Shown in pieces: positions 1 to 7,265 of a stretch of 45,392 nt of DNA. A program made the position numbers and the translations under genes. The DNA comes from Chloroflexota bacterium (lineage in GTDB: Bacteria > Chloroflexota > JAHJIN01), in NCBI GenBank assembly GCA_018823415.1, contig JAHJIN010000100.1, positions 1 to 45,392 of the forward strand, given 5' to 3'. Position 1 is the stretch's first letter; each line of letters opens with the position of its first letter. The notes under the pieces were generated by a model. It was not told where the DNA came from. It saw only the letters and a program-made list of their open reading frames with translations, and did not search any database.

Positions 1-291
1 CCGTTGCTGGCCGCGACCACCAGCCTGGTGGAGTTGACCTTCAAGCAACTCACTCGCAAGGTGGAGAGCCTGTATAGCTTCCGGCGCTCCCAGTGCGATG
101 CGGCCCACACATGCGCCTGCGCGCTGTGCAGGTGAAAGTCGCTCACTGTCTGGGCGCTGGTCCGCGACTTTGTCCCCTACCGGCCCGGGGCCCAGCATGC
201 GGGTCAGAGTCCCGCCGAGTTGGCCGGGGTGGACCGCCAGGGACTGCCCTGGTTGCAGTACATCAACCTGAAATTGTCGGCGGTGGCGTGA
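1..291 (+). pseudogene. transposase C-terminal remnant (decayed insertion sequence)
   Basis: One frame reads from base 1 to a TGA at 289-291 and is interrupted by an in-frame TGA at 133-135. The first part (TTSLVELTFKQLTRKVESLY) and the second part (WALVRDFVPYRP, then SPAELAGVD and LPWLQYINLKLS) resemble the end of IS transposases, in which a 'functional end' of this kind follows the catalytic region. The stretch around the stop (residues 36-44) is poorly conserved in style and looks decayed. The 5' part lies outside the window, so family and full length cannot be judged. The reading is by pattern memory, not by search; a non-IS origin is possible. Confidence 0.5.
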
Positions 292-485
292 GGCCAGATT
301 GAACGCGCACTCGCTGACCGCACGGTCAGCCGAGTCCGCATGGGTCCGGGCCGCCAGCAGCGCGGGCGGAGTCCCCAGCGGGGCCATTAACCGGCTACTG
401 GCCCCCCGGTAAGCCCCGGGACCAGCTCTGGGGGCTGGCTCACGGGCCGCATGAGGCTGGGCTGGCTCACCCACCGACTTTCAAA
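292..485. other. non-coding stretch, probably the IS right end
   Basis: No convincing gene. It holds a hairpin (CTGACC/GGTCAG, 314-329, with flanking pairs) just after the transposase remnant and an imperfect repeat of GGCTGGCTCAC near 433 and 463. Similarity of the neighbouring minus-strand gene to its paralogues stops at about 490, so an IS terminal repeat is likely to lie around 465-490. That boundary is inferred; no partner repeat is visible because the left end is outside the window. Confidence 0.4.
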
Positions 486-689
486 CTATGCCAGCGGCGC
501 ACCTGGCTGCGGCGTTTGCAACTCGGCCGGTACGCGCTCCTCCATCGCGAGCACCAGCACGCGGACCTCGCGCCGGTGCTCGCCGCAGTGGTCCAGCAGC
601 AGGGCTTTGCAGCGGCGCGGGTCTTCAATCACCGCTTGGCCGTATTGGGCCACGATTTCTCGCAGTTTTTGCCGTGGCAAATCGTGCAT
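486..689 (-). pseudogene. truncated third member of the tandem LRR-protein family (N-terminal domain only)
   Basis: This reads MHDLPRQKL and aligns without gaps with the first 65-70 residues of the two upstream genes (shared core IVAQYGQ, EDPRRCKALLLD, EERV). It ends at a TAG just after PGAPLA, where the paralogues continue into LLARLT and leucine-rich repeats. AAGG sits 6 nt before the ATG at 689, and an in-frame ATG at 695 is the alternative start. The start lies a few bases after the stop of the preceding gene, so it belonged to the same operon. The break coincides with the presumed IS end. It may still make a free N-terminal domain of 67 residues. Confidence 0.65.
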
Positions 690-697
690 GGTCATCC

Positions 698-1597
698 TTA
701 TTGCGCTATCTCCAAACCCGGTCTACATAGCGACGCCAGTCCCTCGTCGGTGAGCTGCTTGCAGCCGGCCAGTTCCAGCTGAGTCAAGCTGAGAGCGCGC
801 AAGTGGACCAGCCCGCGGTCCGTGATCCTGGTGCCGCGCAGGTCCAGCCGGGCCAGGTGGGGTAGCGTCCGCAAATGGACCAGCCGCCGGTCGGTGATGC
901 CGGTGTAGGCCAGGCTCAGGCTGGTCAGGCCTGTGAGCACGCGCAGGCGGATCAGGCCGGTGTCGGTTACCGGGGTTCCCGTCAGGTCCAGGCTGGTGAG
1001 ACCGTCAAACGCGCGCAGATGGGCGAGCCCCTCGTCGGCGATGCCCTGCCAGCGCAGGTCCAGGTGCCGCACCTGGCGGGGATCTGGCAATTCCTGCACC
1101 CACCGACCAAACGCAGCGCCGTCCACCCCATAGGGCCGCAGCCCCAACTCGTAGCCAGACGGCACCATCACGCTGCCGGGCGTGGCACCGATCTTTTCCC
1201 AGGCAGCGTCCGGGTCAGAGCAGGGACGGCTCAACACGTCGGCGCGCCAGGTGGACGAAAAGAGATACGGCTCGCCGGGCTGGAACGGCACGTTCAGGCC
1301 CAGGGCCAGCGCCCAGGACTCCACGGCCCAGCGGGCCGCGCCATAGGTCAAGGCCCGTTCGTCGGCCAGGCGCCGGGTCAATCGCGCTAGCAACAGGTCC
1401 GGCGGCTCGCCCGGCGGCGACGTTTGCAGGTCGGCCACCACGCGCTCTTCCAGGGCCGCCGTCAGCACGTTGATTTCCCGGCGATGCCCGGCGCACAGGT
1501 CCAGCAGCAGGGCCTTGCAGCGGCGTGGGTCTTCGATCACCGACTGGCCGTATTGAGCCACGATTTCCGTAAGTATCTGCCGGGGCTGGTCGTGCAT
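698..1597 (-). CDS. leucine-rich-repeat protein with conserved N-terminal helical domain
   Basis: 299 residues. Residues 1-100 form the charged helical domain shared with the genes on both sides (IVAQYGQ, EDPRRCKALLLDLC, LLARLTRRL, AARWAVESWALALG). Residues about 100-165 are a linker unlike the neighbour's. Residues about 170-299 are five or six leucine-rich repeats of the short bacterial/RNI-like kind (LTSLDLTGTPVTDTGL, ITDRGLVHL). No signal peptide or membrane span is seen, so it is probably a cytoplasmic protein-binding protein. It is fourth in the vWA-PP2C operon, 35 bp after the preceding gene. Binding partner and function are unknown; the N-terminal domain could be an adaptor that recruits the LRR part. 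Confidence 0.8.
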   Translation of the reverse strand: MHDQPRQILTEIVAQYGQSVIEDPRRCKALLLDLCAGHRREINVLTAALEERVVADLQTSPPGEPPDLLLARLTRRLADERALTYGAARWAVESWALALGLNVPFQPGEPYLFSSTWRADVLSRPCSDPDAAWEKIGATPGSVMVPSGYELGLRPYGVDGAAFGRWVQELPDPRQVRHLDLRWQGIADEGLAHLRAFDGLTSLDLTGTPVTDTGLIRLRVLTGLTSLSLAYTGITDRRLVHLRTLPHLARLDLRGTRITDRGLVHLRALSLTQLELAGCKQLTDEGLASLCRPGLEIAQ

Positions 1598-1632
1598 GGC
1601 GACTTGTAGGCCTTTGTCTCACACGGTACGTT

Positions 1633-2439
1633 TCACGGCCACTGGATTTCTCGCCCTGGTCGTTGGAGCGACTGCACGCCCCGGGCCGTGACCCGTGCGC
1701 AGCCCCGCAGGTCCAATTCGACCAGGCGGCCCAGGCCGCGCAGGTAGGCCAGCCCGGCGTCCGTGATCCCGGCGCACCACGACAGGTCCAGCCGGGCCAG
1801 GTTGACCAGCGTGGTCAGCCGCGCCAGGCCCAGGTCGGTGACCTGGGTGCCCGACAAGCCCAGGCTGGTCAGGCCGGTGAGGCCGCGCAGATGGACCATG
1901 CCCCGGTCTGTGATGCGCCGGCACCAGAACAGGTCCAGGGCCACCAGATTGGACAGGCCGGCCAGGTGTGCCAGCCCATCGTCGGTGATGTCACCGTACA
2001 GCACCGGCAGATCCACGCGGTTCAGGCCGGCGAGTTGCGCCACCAGGGCCGCCAACTGCCGGTCGTCGATCCGGTTGGACCGGGGCGCAGGAGGGGCCAT
2101 CGGCCGCTCACTGACGGCCGGGCGAGGGGGCAATCGCATTCCCAACGCCAGCGCCCACGATTCCACTGCCCAGCGCGCCGCTTCCTCGTCCAGGGCGCGA
2201 TTGTCAACCAGCCGTTCCGTCAACCGTGCCAGCAGCAGCTCGGTGGGCACGCCGGCCGGCGACTGGTGCAGTTCCGCAGGTACTCCTTCCTCGACGGCGC
2301 TGACCAGGACGAATATCTCGCGCCGGCTTTCTCCGCAGAGGTCCATGAGCAGCGCCCGGCAGCGCCGGGGGTCCTCCCAGACCGAGGGACCATATTGCGC
2401 GACAATCTCGGCGAGTTTGCGGCGCGGCAGGTCGTCCAT
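1633..2439 (-). CDS. leucine-rich-repeat protein with conserved N-terminal helical domain
   Basis: 268 residues from the ATG at 2439, which overlaps the TGA of the PP2C gene (TGATG) and implies translational coupling; a GTG one codon upstream is possible. Residues 1-100 are the family domain (IVAQYGPSV, EDPRRCRALLMDLC, LLARLTERL, AARWAVESW). Residues about 130-265 are leucine-rich repeats (LVALDLFWCRRITDRGM, LTSLGLSGTQVTDLGL, LARLDLSWCAGITDAGL), some with the cysteine-containing F-box-like LRR pattern. No export signal. It is paralogous to the next gene downstream; the N-terminal domains agree better than the linkers, as expected of an old duplication. Role unknown, probably a binding module tied to the phosphatase and vWA protein. 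Confidence 0.8.
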   Translation of the reverse strand: MDDLPRRKLAEIVAQYGPSVWEDPRRCRALLMDLCGESRREIFVLVSAVEEGVPAELHQSPAGVPTELLLARLTERLVDNRALDEEAARWAVESWALALGMRLPPRPAVSERPMAPPAPRSNRIDDRQLAALVAQLAGLNRVDLPVLYGDITDDGLAHLAGLSNLVALDLFWCRRITDRGMVHLRGLTGLTSLGLSGTQVTDLGLARLTTLVNLARLDLSWCAGITDAGLAYLRGLGRLVELDLRGCARVTARGVQSLQRPGREIQWP

Positions 2440-3461
2440 CACGATGACTTCTTGGCCCGCTGGACGCGCACGGTGACTGTCACCTCGGCCTCATCCTCGG
2501 TCGTGTCGATGATGATGCGGCTGTCGCCAGCCGGCGTTTCGCTCGCGTGGGACGGCGCGGCGAGGTCGGTCCGACAGATGTCGGCGCGGCACAGGATACC
2601 CAGGGTGATATCGTCTCCGCTCCCGGCCTGCGACGCCTCGGTGAGCCAGGTCGCCAGGCTCGTCTCCACCGCCTCCAGCCCGGTCGTGCGGACCAGATCC
2701 AGGATGTCTGGCCCCACCTGGACGAACGCCGCCTCGTTGACGAACGAGTTGGCATAGCCGTCGGTGGCGAGCAGGATCAGGGCCGGAGACGGAGGCACGA
2801 GTGCCTGGAACCGGATCTGCACGTCGCGCCAGGCATCCGGCGAGCAGAGGGACGTGGTCTGGTTGGCAAAGAGCCGCTCGTCACGCTCGATGGGCCGGGT
2901 CACCTGCCCGTCTTGGCTCACTACCAGGATGTCGCCATCGCCCAGTTGCAGGTACAGGACGAATGTCTCTGCCACCAGGACGGCCAATACTGTGGAGCCA
3001 TAGGCCAGCAGTGGGTTCGCGGTGACGGCCTCGCGCGCGGGAACGCCTTTTTGTCCTTCCAGAGTCCCTAGCTCGTCCGGCGTCAGCGGCGACTGCCGAA
3101 TGTGTTCGGCCACGGCCTCTTGCCACCGCCGTACGATCTCCCGGGGCAGCCGGTCCTCGGCCGTCCGCTTGATGGCGGTGAGGTTGGCCGGGTCCGGCTG
3201 GCCGTCTAACAGGTCCTGGATCACCCAGACAGCAGTCTCTACCGCCAGATCGGCGCCCACGTGGCTGCGAAAGTACCGGGGGCTGCCGTGCCCGTCAGAG
3301 ACAGCCAGAATCAGCGGCGCCCCCAGGCCCGAGGCCGGCAGCCACCGGATGGCGTCCTGGTCGGGCAGATCCCCGCGCACGTGCGCCGCCCCCCGCACCG
3401 ACTGACCGATGGCGCACCACTGTGCGGCACGCCATTGCGGTTGGGGTTGCTCGTTCCCCAT
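2439..3461 (-). CDS. PP2C-type serine/threonine protein phosphatase
   Basis: 340 residues from the ATG at 3461, which has AAAGGGA 5 nt upstream; an upstream GTG pair would add six residues and overlap the previous gene. PP2C metal-binding signatures are visible: PDQDAI near residue 35, SDGHGS near residue 57, LLATDGYANSF near residue 240 and GSGDDITLG near residue 295. The family removes phosphate from Ser/Thr using two metal ions. It sits between the vWA protein (overlapping frames) and the LRR proteins. In TerY-P-like modules the phosphatase is paired with a kinase; none is seen here. Probably soluble, since no membrane segment is present. Confidence 0.88.
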   Translation of the reverse strand: MGNEQPQPQWRAAQWCAIGQSVRGAAHVRGDLPDQDAIRWLPASGLGAPLILAVSDGHGSPRYFRSHVGADLAVETAVWVIQDLLDGQPDPANLTAIKRTAEDRLPREIVRRWQEAVAEHIRQSPLTPDELGTLEGQKGVPAREAVTANPLLAYGSTVLAVLVAETFVLYLQLGDGDILVVSQDGQVTRPIERDERLFANQTTSLCSPDAWRDVQIRFQALVPPSPALILLATDGYANSFVNEAAFVQVGPDILDLVRTTGLEAVETSLATWLTEASQAGSGDDITLGILCRADICRTDLAAPSHASETPAGDSRIIIDTTEDEAEVTVTVRVQRAKKSS

Positions 3462-3472
3462 GTTTGTCCCTT

Positions 3473-4180
3473 TCACCACACGTCCAGCGCGCTGTCCGGC
3501 TCGTCATCGACGGTGGGAGTGGGCACCGGCACGTTTGCAGCCGCCGGCGCGGCGGTCCCGGCTGCCTGGCTGGCCGGCGCAGAGGCCGACTTGAGCACGG
3601 CCGTGGAAACCCACTTGATATACTTGACCAGCGATTCTGGATTGTTAGCCTGGAGCGGCTTGAGTTCCGGGTGGCCGATGAACTTTTGGAGCACGTCGTC
3701 GTCTGCGTCCTCACCGATGGAAATGGCGATGCGCACGGATTTCTTGCCCCAGGGCTGGTCGGTCAGGTCATTCAGACCCTTGTTGAAATCGTCTGTGGGC
3801 TGGCCGTCCGAGATGAGGACCAGCACCGGCGGCAGCGCGCGGTCGGTCATGGGGGGGATCTTGAGTTGCTCGGCCACCATCGAGAGGGCCTTGCCCATGT
3901 CTGTCACGCCCTCAGCGCTCAAGTCGTCCCACTTGAAATCTTCCACCGGCGTGGGTTGAGAGATGTGCCATTGCGCGCCGTTGGAGAACTTGACCGCGCG
4001 CACCAGAACCTGGGCGTTGGGGTTCTCGTCGGCGACCTTTTGCATGTGAGGGATGGCCTCACGGATGGCGTTGTTCAGGGCCTGGATCTTGCCGTCGGAA
4101 GCCATCGAGCCGGAGCAGTCGGCGATCCAGATGAAATGGAGTGGCCGGGTGGCCAACTCCCCGCCGGGTCTCTTGCGCAT
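3473..4180 (-). CDS. vWA-domain protein, TerY-like
   Basis: 235 residues from the ATG at 4180, chosen because a perfect AGGAGGT lies 6 nt upstream. A von Willebrand A domain spans residues about 13-200. The metal-ion-dependent adhesion site motif DCSGSM is near residue 22, and a later ISDGQPTDD loop near residue 127 supplies the other ligands. The C-terminal 30 residues are an Ala/Pro-rich tail ending in DVW. Such stand-alone cytoplasmic vWA proteins occur with PP2C phosphatases and kinases in TerY-P modules. It is the first gene of the operon, behind an extended -10 promoter, and its stop overlaps the possible GTG starts of the phosphatase. Confidence 0.85.
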   Translation of the reverse strand: MRKRPGGELATRPLHFIWIADCSGSMASDGKIQALNNAIREAIPHMQKVADENPNAQVLVRAVKFSNGAQWHISQPTPVEDFKWDDLSAEGVTDMGKALSMVAEQLKIPPMTDRALPPVLVLISDGQPTDDFNKGLNDLTDQPWGKKSVRIAISIGEDADDDVLQKFIGHPELKPLQANNPESLVKYIKWVSTAVLKSASAPASQAAGTAAPAAANVPVPTPTVDDEPDSALDVW

Positions 4181-4240
4181 GTTCGTACCTCCTCGTGTAT
4201 TGTTCAGGCACGGCGCGAATCTCGCTCCGCGCTCAGACAC

Positions 4241-4249
4241 ATTATATCA
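4241..4249 (-). promoter_or_regulatory. extended -10 promoter of the vWA operon
   Basis: On the minus strand the sequence reads TGATATAAT, a perfect TGN-TATAAT extended -10 element, about 60 bp upstream of the vWA start. The -35 position has only a poor match (TGGAAT at 17 bp). It lies back-to-back with the promoter at 4280-4308, so the two may share control. Confidence 0.6.
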
Positions 4250-4279
4250 CAGACTGGTGATCGATTCCATAGCGCGATC

Positions 4280-4308
4280 TTGACAGCCAGCACCGGCTGT
4301 GCTATAAC
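4280..4308 (+). promoter_or_regulatory. sigma70-type promoter of the GNAT gene
   Basis: TTGACA (4280-4285), a 17-bp spacer and TATAAC (4303-4308) form a near-consensus promoter. The spacer contains the short dyad CAGC-ACCG-GCTG. Transcription would begin near 4315 and give a leader of about 133 nt. Confidence 0.75.
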
Positions 4309-4325
4309 TCGCCTGACGAGAGATC

Positions 4326-4421
4326 ACCCTCCCGCAGGTTTAGCGCCAGTTTCGAGGGCCGACGTGCTTCAAGGTCATTCGGATAGGATCTGCGAATCGC
4401 CTTTCCAACCTGCGGGAGGGT
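4326..4421 (+). promoter_or_regulatory. structured leader: 15-bp perfect stem closing a 66-nt loop
   Basis: ACCCTCCCGCAGGTT (4326-4340) is the exact reverse complement of 4407-4421. The loop has at least one inner stem (ATTCG/CGAAT, 4377-4397). The element lies wholly inside the predicted 5' leader of the acetyltransferase gene, ending 26 nt before its ATG. This is the shape of a cis-regulatory RNA, but no known riboswitch motif was recognised and no T-box sequence is present. A DNA-level inverted repeat left by a small mobile element is the alternative. Confidence 0.5.
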
Positions 4422-4447
4422 CTGCTGAGCAAGTTTGAGGTGATGAG

Positions 4448-5431
4448 ATGACTGCACCGGACCGATTCTCGACATCTGGCCCTGATTGGGCGATCATACC
4501 ATTCGATGCAGCTGACCCGGCCCACGTCGCCGCCATCGCAGCCATCTGGACAGGCGCGTGCGGCCCGGACCTGGCTCTGGCGCCGGACACGGTGCTGTAC
4601 CATACGTGGTCTGTCACCGGTGCCGTCCAGGCCGGACAACTGGCCGTCTGCGATGGCCAACCGGTGGGCGTGGCGCTCGCCAGCGCGTTCCCGGATGACC
4701 CGGCCACCGCCATGCCCGACCTGGGTTGGATCGACGCTATCGCGGTTCTGCCGGCCCATCAGCGCCAGGGCATCGGCAGCGCGTTGCTCGCCTGGGCCGG
4801 GGACTGGCTGCGCGACCAGGGTTGCTCGGCCGGCCAACTCGGTGGCAGTTTGCGGCCGTTCGCCCCAGGCCTGCCGACCGCGCTGGGCACGGCGGCGTTC
4901 TTTTACCGCCGAGGCTATGAGGACGCCCATCACACCTGGGACCTGGCGGCTGACCTGACCGACTATTCACCTGCCACCGGCGCGCTAGCTGTCACCTGCC
5001 GGCCAGCGGAACCAGGCGATGGGGACGCGCTCCTGGCCTTCTGGCAGCGCGAGTTTCCCGGCCGCTGGCGGTTCGAGTACCAGGAGCATCTACGCGAGGG
5101 GGGCCGGTTGTCCGATTACCTGCTCCTGTGGACGGATCGCGGCGTAGATGGCGCGTGCCTGCTGACCCTGGAGAATTCGCTGCGGCCGGTGGAACGGTTC
5201 TTTCCGTACGGGCTGCCGCGACCGTGGGGTCAGCTTGGCACGGTGGGGGTGAGCCAGGATCGCCGGGGCCGGGGCTATGGCCTAACGTTGGTGGATGCCG
5301 GCCTGCGCCGTCTGCGGGACGGCGGCGTTCGCGGCTGCATCATCGACTGGACCAGCCTGCTGGACTGGTATGGCCGGTTCGGATTTGCACCGTATCGAGA
5401 ATACGCCATGCTGTACAAAGACCTGGCCTAG
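4448..5431 (+). CDS. GNAT acetyltransferase with two tandem GNAT domains
   Basis: 327 residues. AGGTGA precedes the ATG. The N-terminal half carries a full acetyl-CoA motif A (IAVLPAHQRQGIGSALL, near residue 98-114). The second domain has VGVSQDRRGRGYGLTLV near residue 265-281 and ends with a typical DWYGRFGF segment. Such enzymes move an acetyl group from acetyl-CoA to an amine; the acceptor cannot be told from sequence. It is a single-gene unit with its own strong promoter and structured leader. Its stop overlaps the stop of the convergent ribonuclease gene within the palindrome CTAG. Confidence 0.85.
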   Translation: MTAPDRFSTSGPDWAIIPFDAADPAHVAAIAAIWTGACGPDLALAPDTVLYHTWSVTGAVQAGQLAVCDGQPVGVALASAFPDDPATAMPDLGWIDAIAVLPAHQRQGIGSALLAWAGDWLRDQGCSAGQLGGSLRPFAPGLPTALGTAAFFYRRGYEDAHHTWDLAADLTDYSPATGALAVTCRPAEPGDGDALLAFWQREFPGRWRFEYQEHLREGGRLSDYLLLWTDRGVDGACLLTLENSLRPVERFFPYGLPRPWGQLGTVGVSQDRRGRGYGLTLVDAGLRRLRDGGVRGCIIDWTSLLDWYGRFGFAPYREYAMLYKDLA

Positions 5432-7251
5432 CGCGATAGCTGCCAGTGAACGTCCAGCCGAGGCAGGTCCACCTGGCGCGCGACCAGGACCAACTCGCTG
5501 TTGAGGGGATATTCGCGCCGCAGCCGGATGCGCGCTTCCAGGTCCAGCTCGGGGAGCAGCACCTTGCCCCGGCCCCCGTCCGCTTCGACCAGCACGCCCG
5601 GGCCGCGCCAGTCCGGGTGCTGCATGAGGTAAACCAGCGTCCAGTGCCGGCGTGCCCATCGTTCGGCCCGGCGCACGCTGCCGGTCACAGCGGCGGCCGC
5701 TCCCACGCGCTCCAGCACGTCCGGCGCTGTCAGCAGCGCCTCATCGGCCAGGTACGCGCGCAACTGCTGGTGAGTCACCAGGTCCAGGTAGCGGCGCAAG
5801 GGGCTGGTGGCCTGGACGTATATCGGCAATCCCAGCCCGGCGTGGGGGCCGGGCATGGTGCTTTGCTGGCTAGGCTGGAGTCGGCGCCGCATGGCAAACA
5901 TGCCGGCCAGGTCGGTGGGGCGGTCGGGTATGTCCGGCGGCGCCTGGATGGTGTAGGGCAGGGGGATGTCGTGCTCCAGCGCGAACCGGCCCACAGCCTC
6001 GCCAGCCAGGAGCATGGCCTCGCGCACCAGGGACCGGCTGCGCAGCGGCGGCAGCGGCCGGATGAGCACCTCCCCGTCAATGACGCGAATGCGCACCTCG
6101 GGCAGGTCCAGCTCGATGGCACCCTGCGCGCGGCGTCGACCCTCGCTGGCCTGGGCCAGTTGGTGCAGGTCGCGCAGCAGCGGTTCCTCTTCAAGCCGGG
6201 CCTCGACCTCCTCGTAGCTCAGGCGCGTCACCCGCACCCAGCTCGGCATCACCTCTACGCCCACGACAGCGCCGGCCTCGTCCAGGTCCAGGCCAAAGGA
6301 GAGGGCCGGGGATACGTCGAGGAGGCCCAGGCCCAGGCTGCGCACCGCCGAGGGCGGCAACATGGGCACCATGCCCTCTGGCAGGTACAGGGTGGCGCCC
6401 CGGGCGCGCGCCTCGCGGTCGGCGGGGCTATCAGGCGGCACCAGCGCCGCCACGTCGGCCACGTGGACCCACAGGCGCGACCCGTCCAGGCTCAGGGCGT
6501 CGTCTGGGTCCTGGTTGCCCTCGTCGTCGATGGCCAGGGCCGGCAGATGTGTGAGGTCTACCCGGTCCTCGGCCGCCAGCGCCGGCACGTCGACGGCCGG
6601 CGGCTCAGTGGGCACGCCCACCCGCAGTGGGTACGGATCGACCATGTGGTCCCAGTGGCCCAGTTCCAGCAGCAGGGCGTGGGCGTTTTCGGGGGTGACG
6701 GCACGACCCAGTTCGCGCAGCACGCGGCTGGTGTCGCGTTGGCCCAGCGCCACGGCTTCCACCTCTTCCAGGTACAGCGCATCGGCTGGCGCGATCTGGC
6801 CGGCCTGGGCTCGTTCTATAAAGGCGTCCCAGGCGGCGGCCTCGACGGCCCGGGCCGCGCGCCGGGCTTGCTCCTGCGCCACCTCGTCCGTCGAGCGCGC
6901 CACGACCTCGGCCGGCGTCCCCCGGAAGTACAGCCCATCGGCCACCAGTTGCCACGCCGCCCAGGCCGTGGCCGGCGTATAGGCCCCATAGGCCAGCTCG
7001 GCCAACTCGACCAGGTCCGTGGTACCGCCGCACAACAGTTCCCAGGCAGTCTGGACCTCACCAGCCTGCGCGCGCAGATCGGCCAGGGCGCGCAGGGGGC
7101 CGGGGTGCAGCAAGGTCACGTCTTTGGGGCGCACGCTGCGGGTTTCGCCGCTGGGCAGCTCGATGGTGAGTTTACCAGCGGCCTGTCGCACGCGGGCCGG
7201 GCGGTCCTTGTAAAGCACCAGACTGTCGGGGCCGGGCACGGCGTCGGTCAT
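5428..7251 (-). CDS. RNB-domain exoribonuclease (RNase II/R family)
   Basis: 607 residues from the ATG at 7251, which has GGAGG 5 nt upstream. The catalytic RNB core starts near residue 220: IDDEGNQDPDDALSLDG supplies the four acidic metal ligands in the D-x5-D-x-DD pattern of RNase II. RNB-type sequence continues to about residue 545. The N-terminal 200 residues differ from the cold-shock domains of E. coli RNase R, and the C-terminal tail is a short beta-rich segment rather than a clear S1 domain. The family degrades RNA 3' to 5'. It is downstream of the toroid-like gene with a 14-bp gap, so the two are probably co-transcribed. Confidence 0.85.
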   Translation of the reverse strand: MTDAVPGPDSLVLYKDRPARVRQAAGKLTIELPSGETRSVRPKDVTLLHPGPLRALADLRAQAGEVQTAWELLCGGTTDLVELAELAYGAYTPATAWAAWQLVADGLYFRGTPAEVVARSTDEVAQEQARRAARAVEAAAWDAFIERAQAGQIAPADALYLEEVEAVALGQRDTSRVLRELGRAVTPENAHALLLELGHWDHMVDPYPLRVGVPTEPPAVDVPALAAEDRVDLTHLPALAIDDEGNQDPDDALSLDGSRLWVHVADVAALVPPDSPADREARARGATLYLPEGMVPMLPPSAVRSLGLGLLDVSPALSFGLDLDEAGAVVGVEVMPSWVRVTRLSYEEVEARLEEEPLLRDLHQLAQASEGRRRAQGAIELDLPEVRIRVIDGEVLIRPLPPLRSRSLVREAMLLAGEAVGRFALEHDIPLPYTIQAPPDIPDRPTDLAGMFAMRRRLQPSQQSTMPGPHAGLGLPIYVQATSPLRRYLDLVTHQQLRAYLADEALLTAPDVLERVGAAAAVTGSVRRAERWARRHWTLVYLMQHPDWRGPGVLVEADGGRGKVLLPELDLEARIRLRREYPLNSELVLVARQVDLPRLDVHWQLSR

Positions 7252-7265
7252 GGATCCTCCAATGT

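Noticed and set aside
1663..2757. A plus-strand open frame of 364 codons across the LRR and PP2C genes
   Set aside because: It covers parts of two well-supported minus-strand genes and has no recognisable sequence.
4326..4421. The acetyltransferase leader as a T-box or other known riboswitch
   Set aside because: No T-box antiterminator sequence, no terminator with a run of T, and no core of a riboswitch class I know; kept only as an unclassified structured leader.
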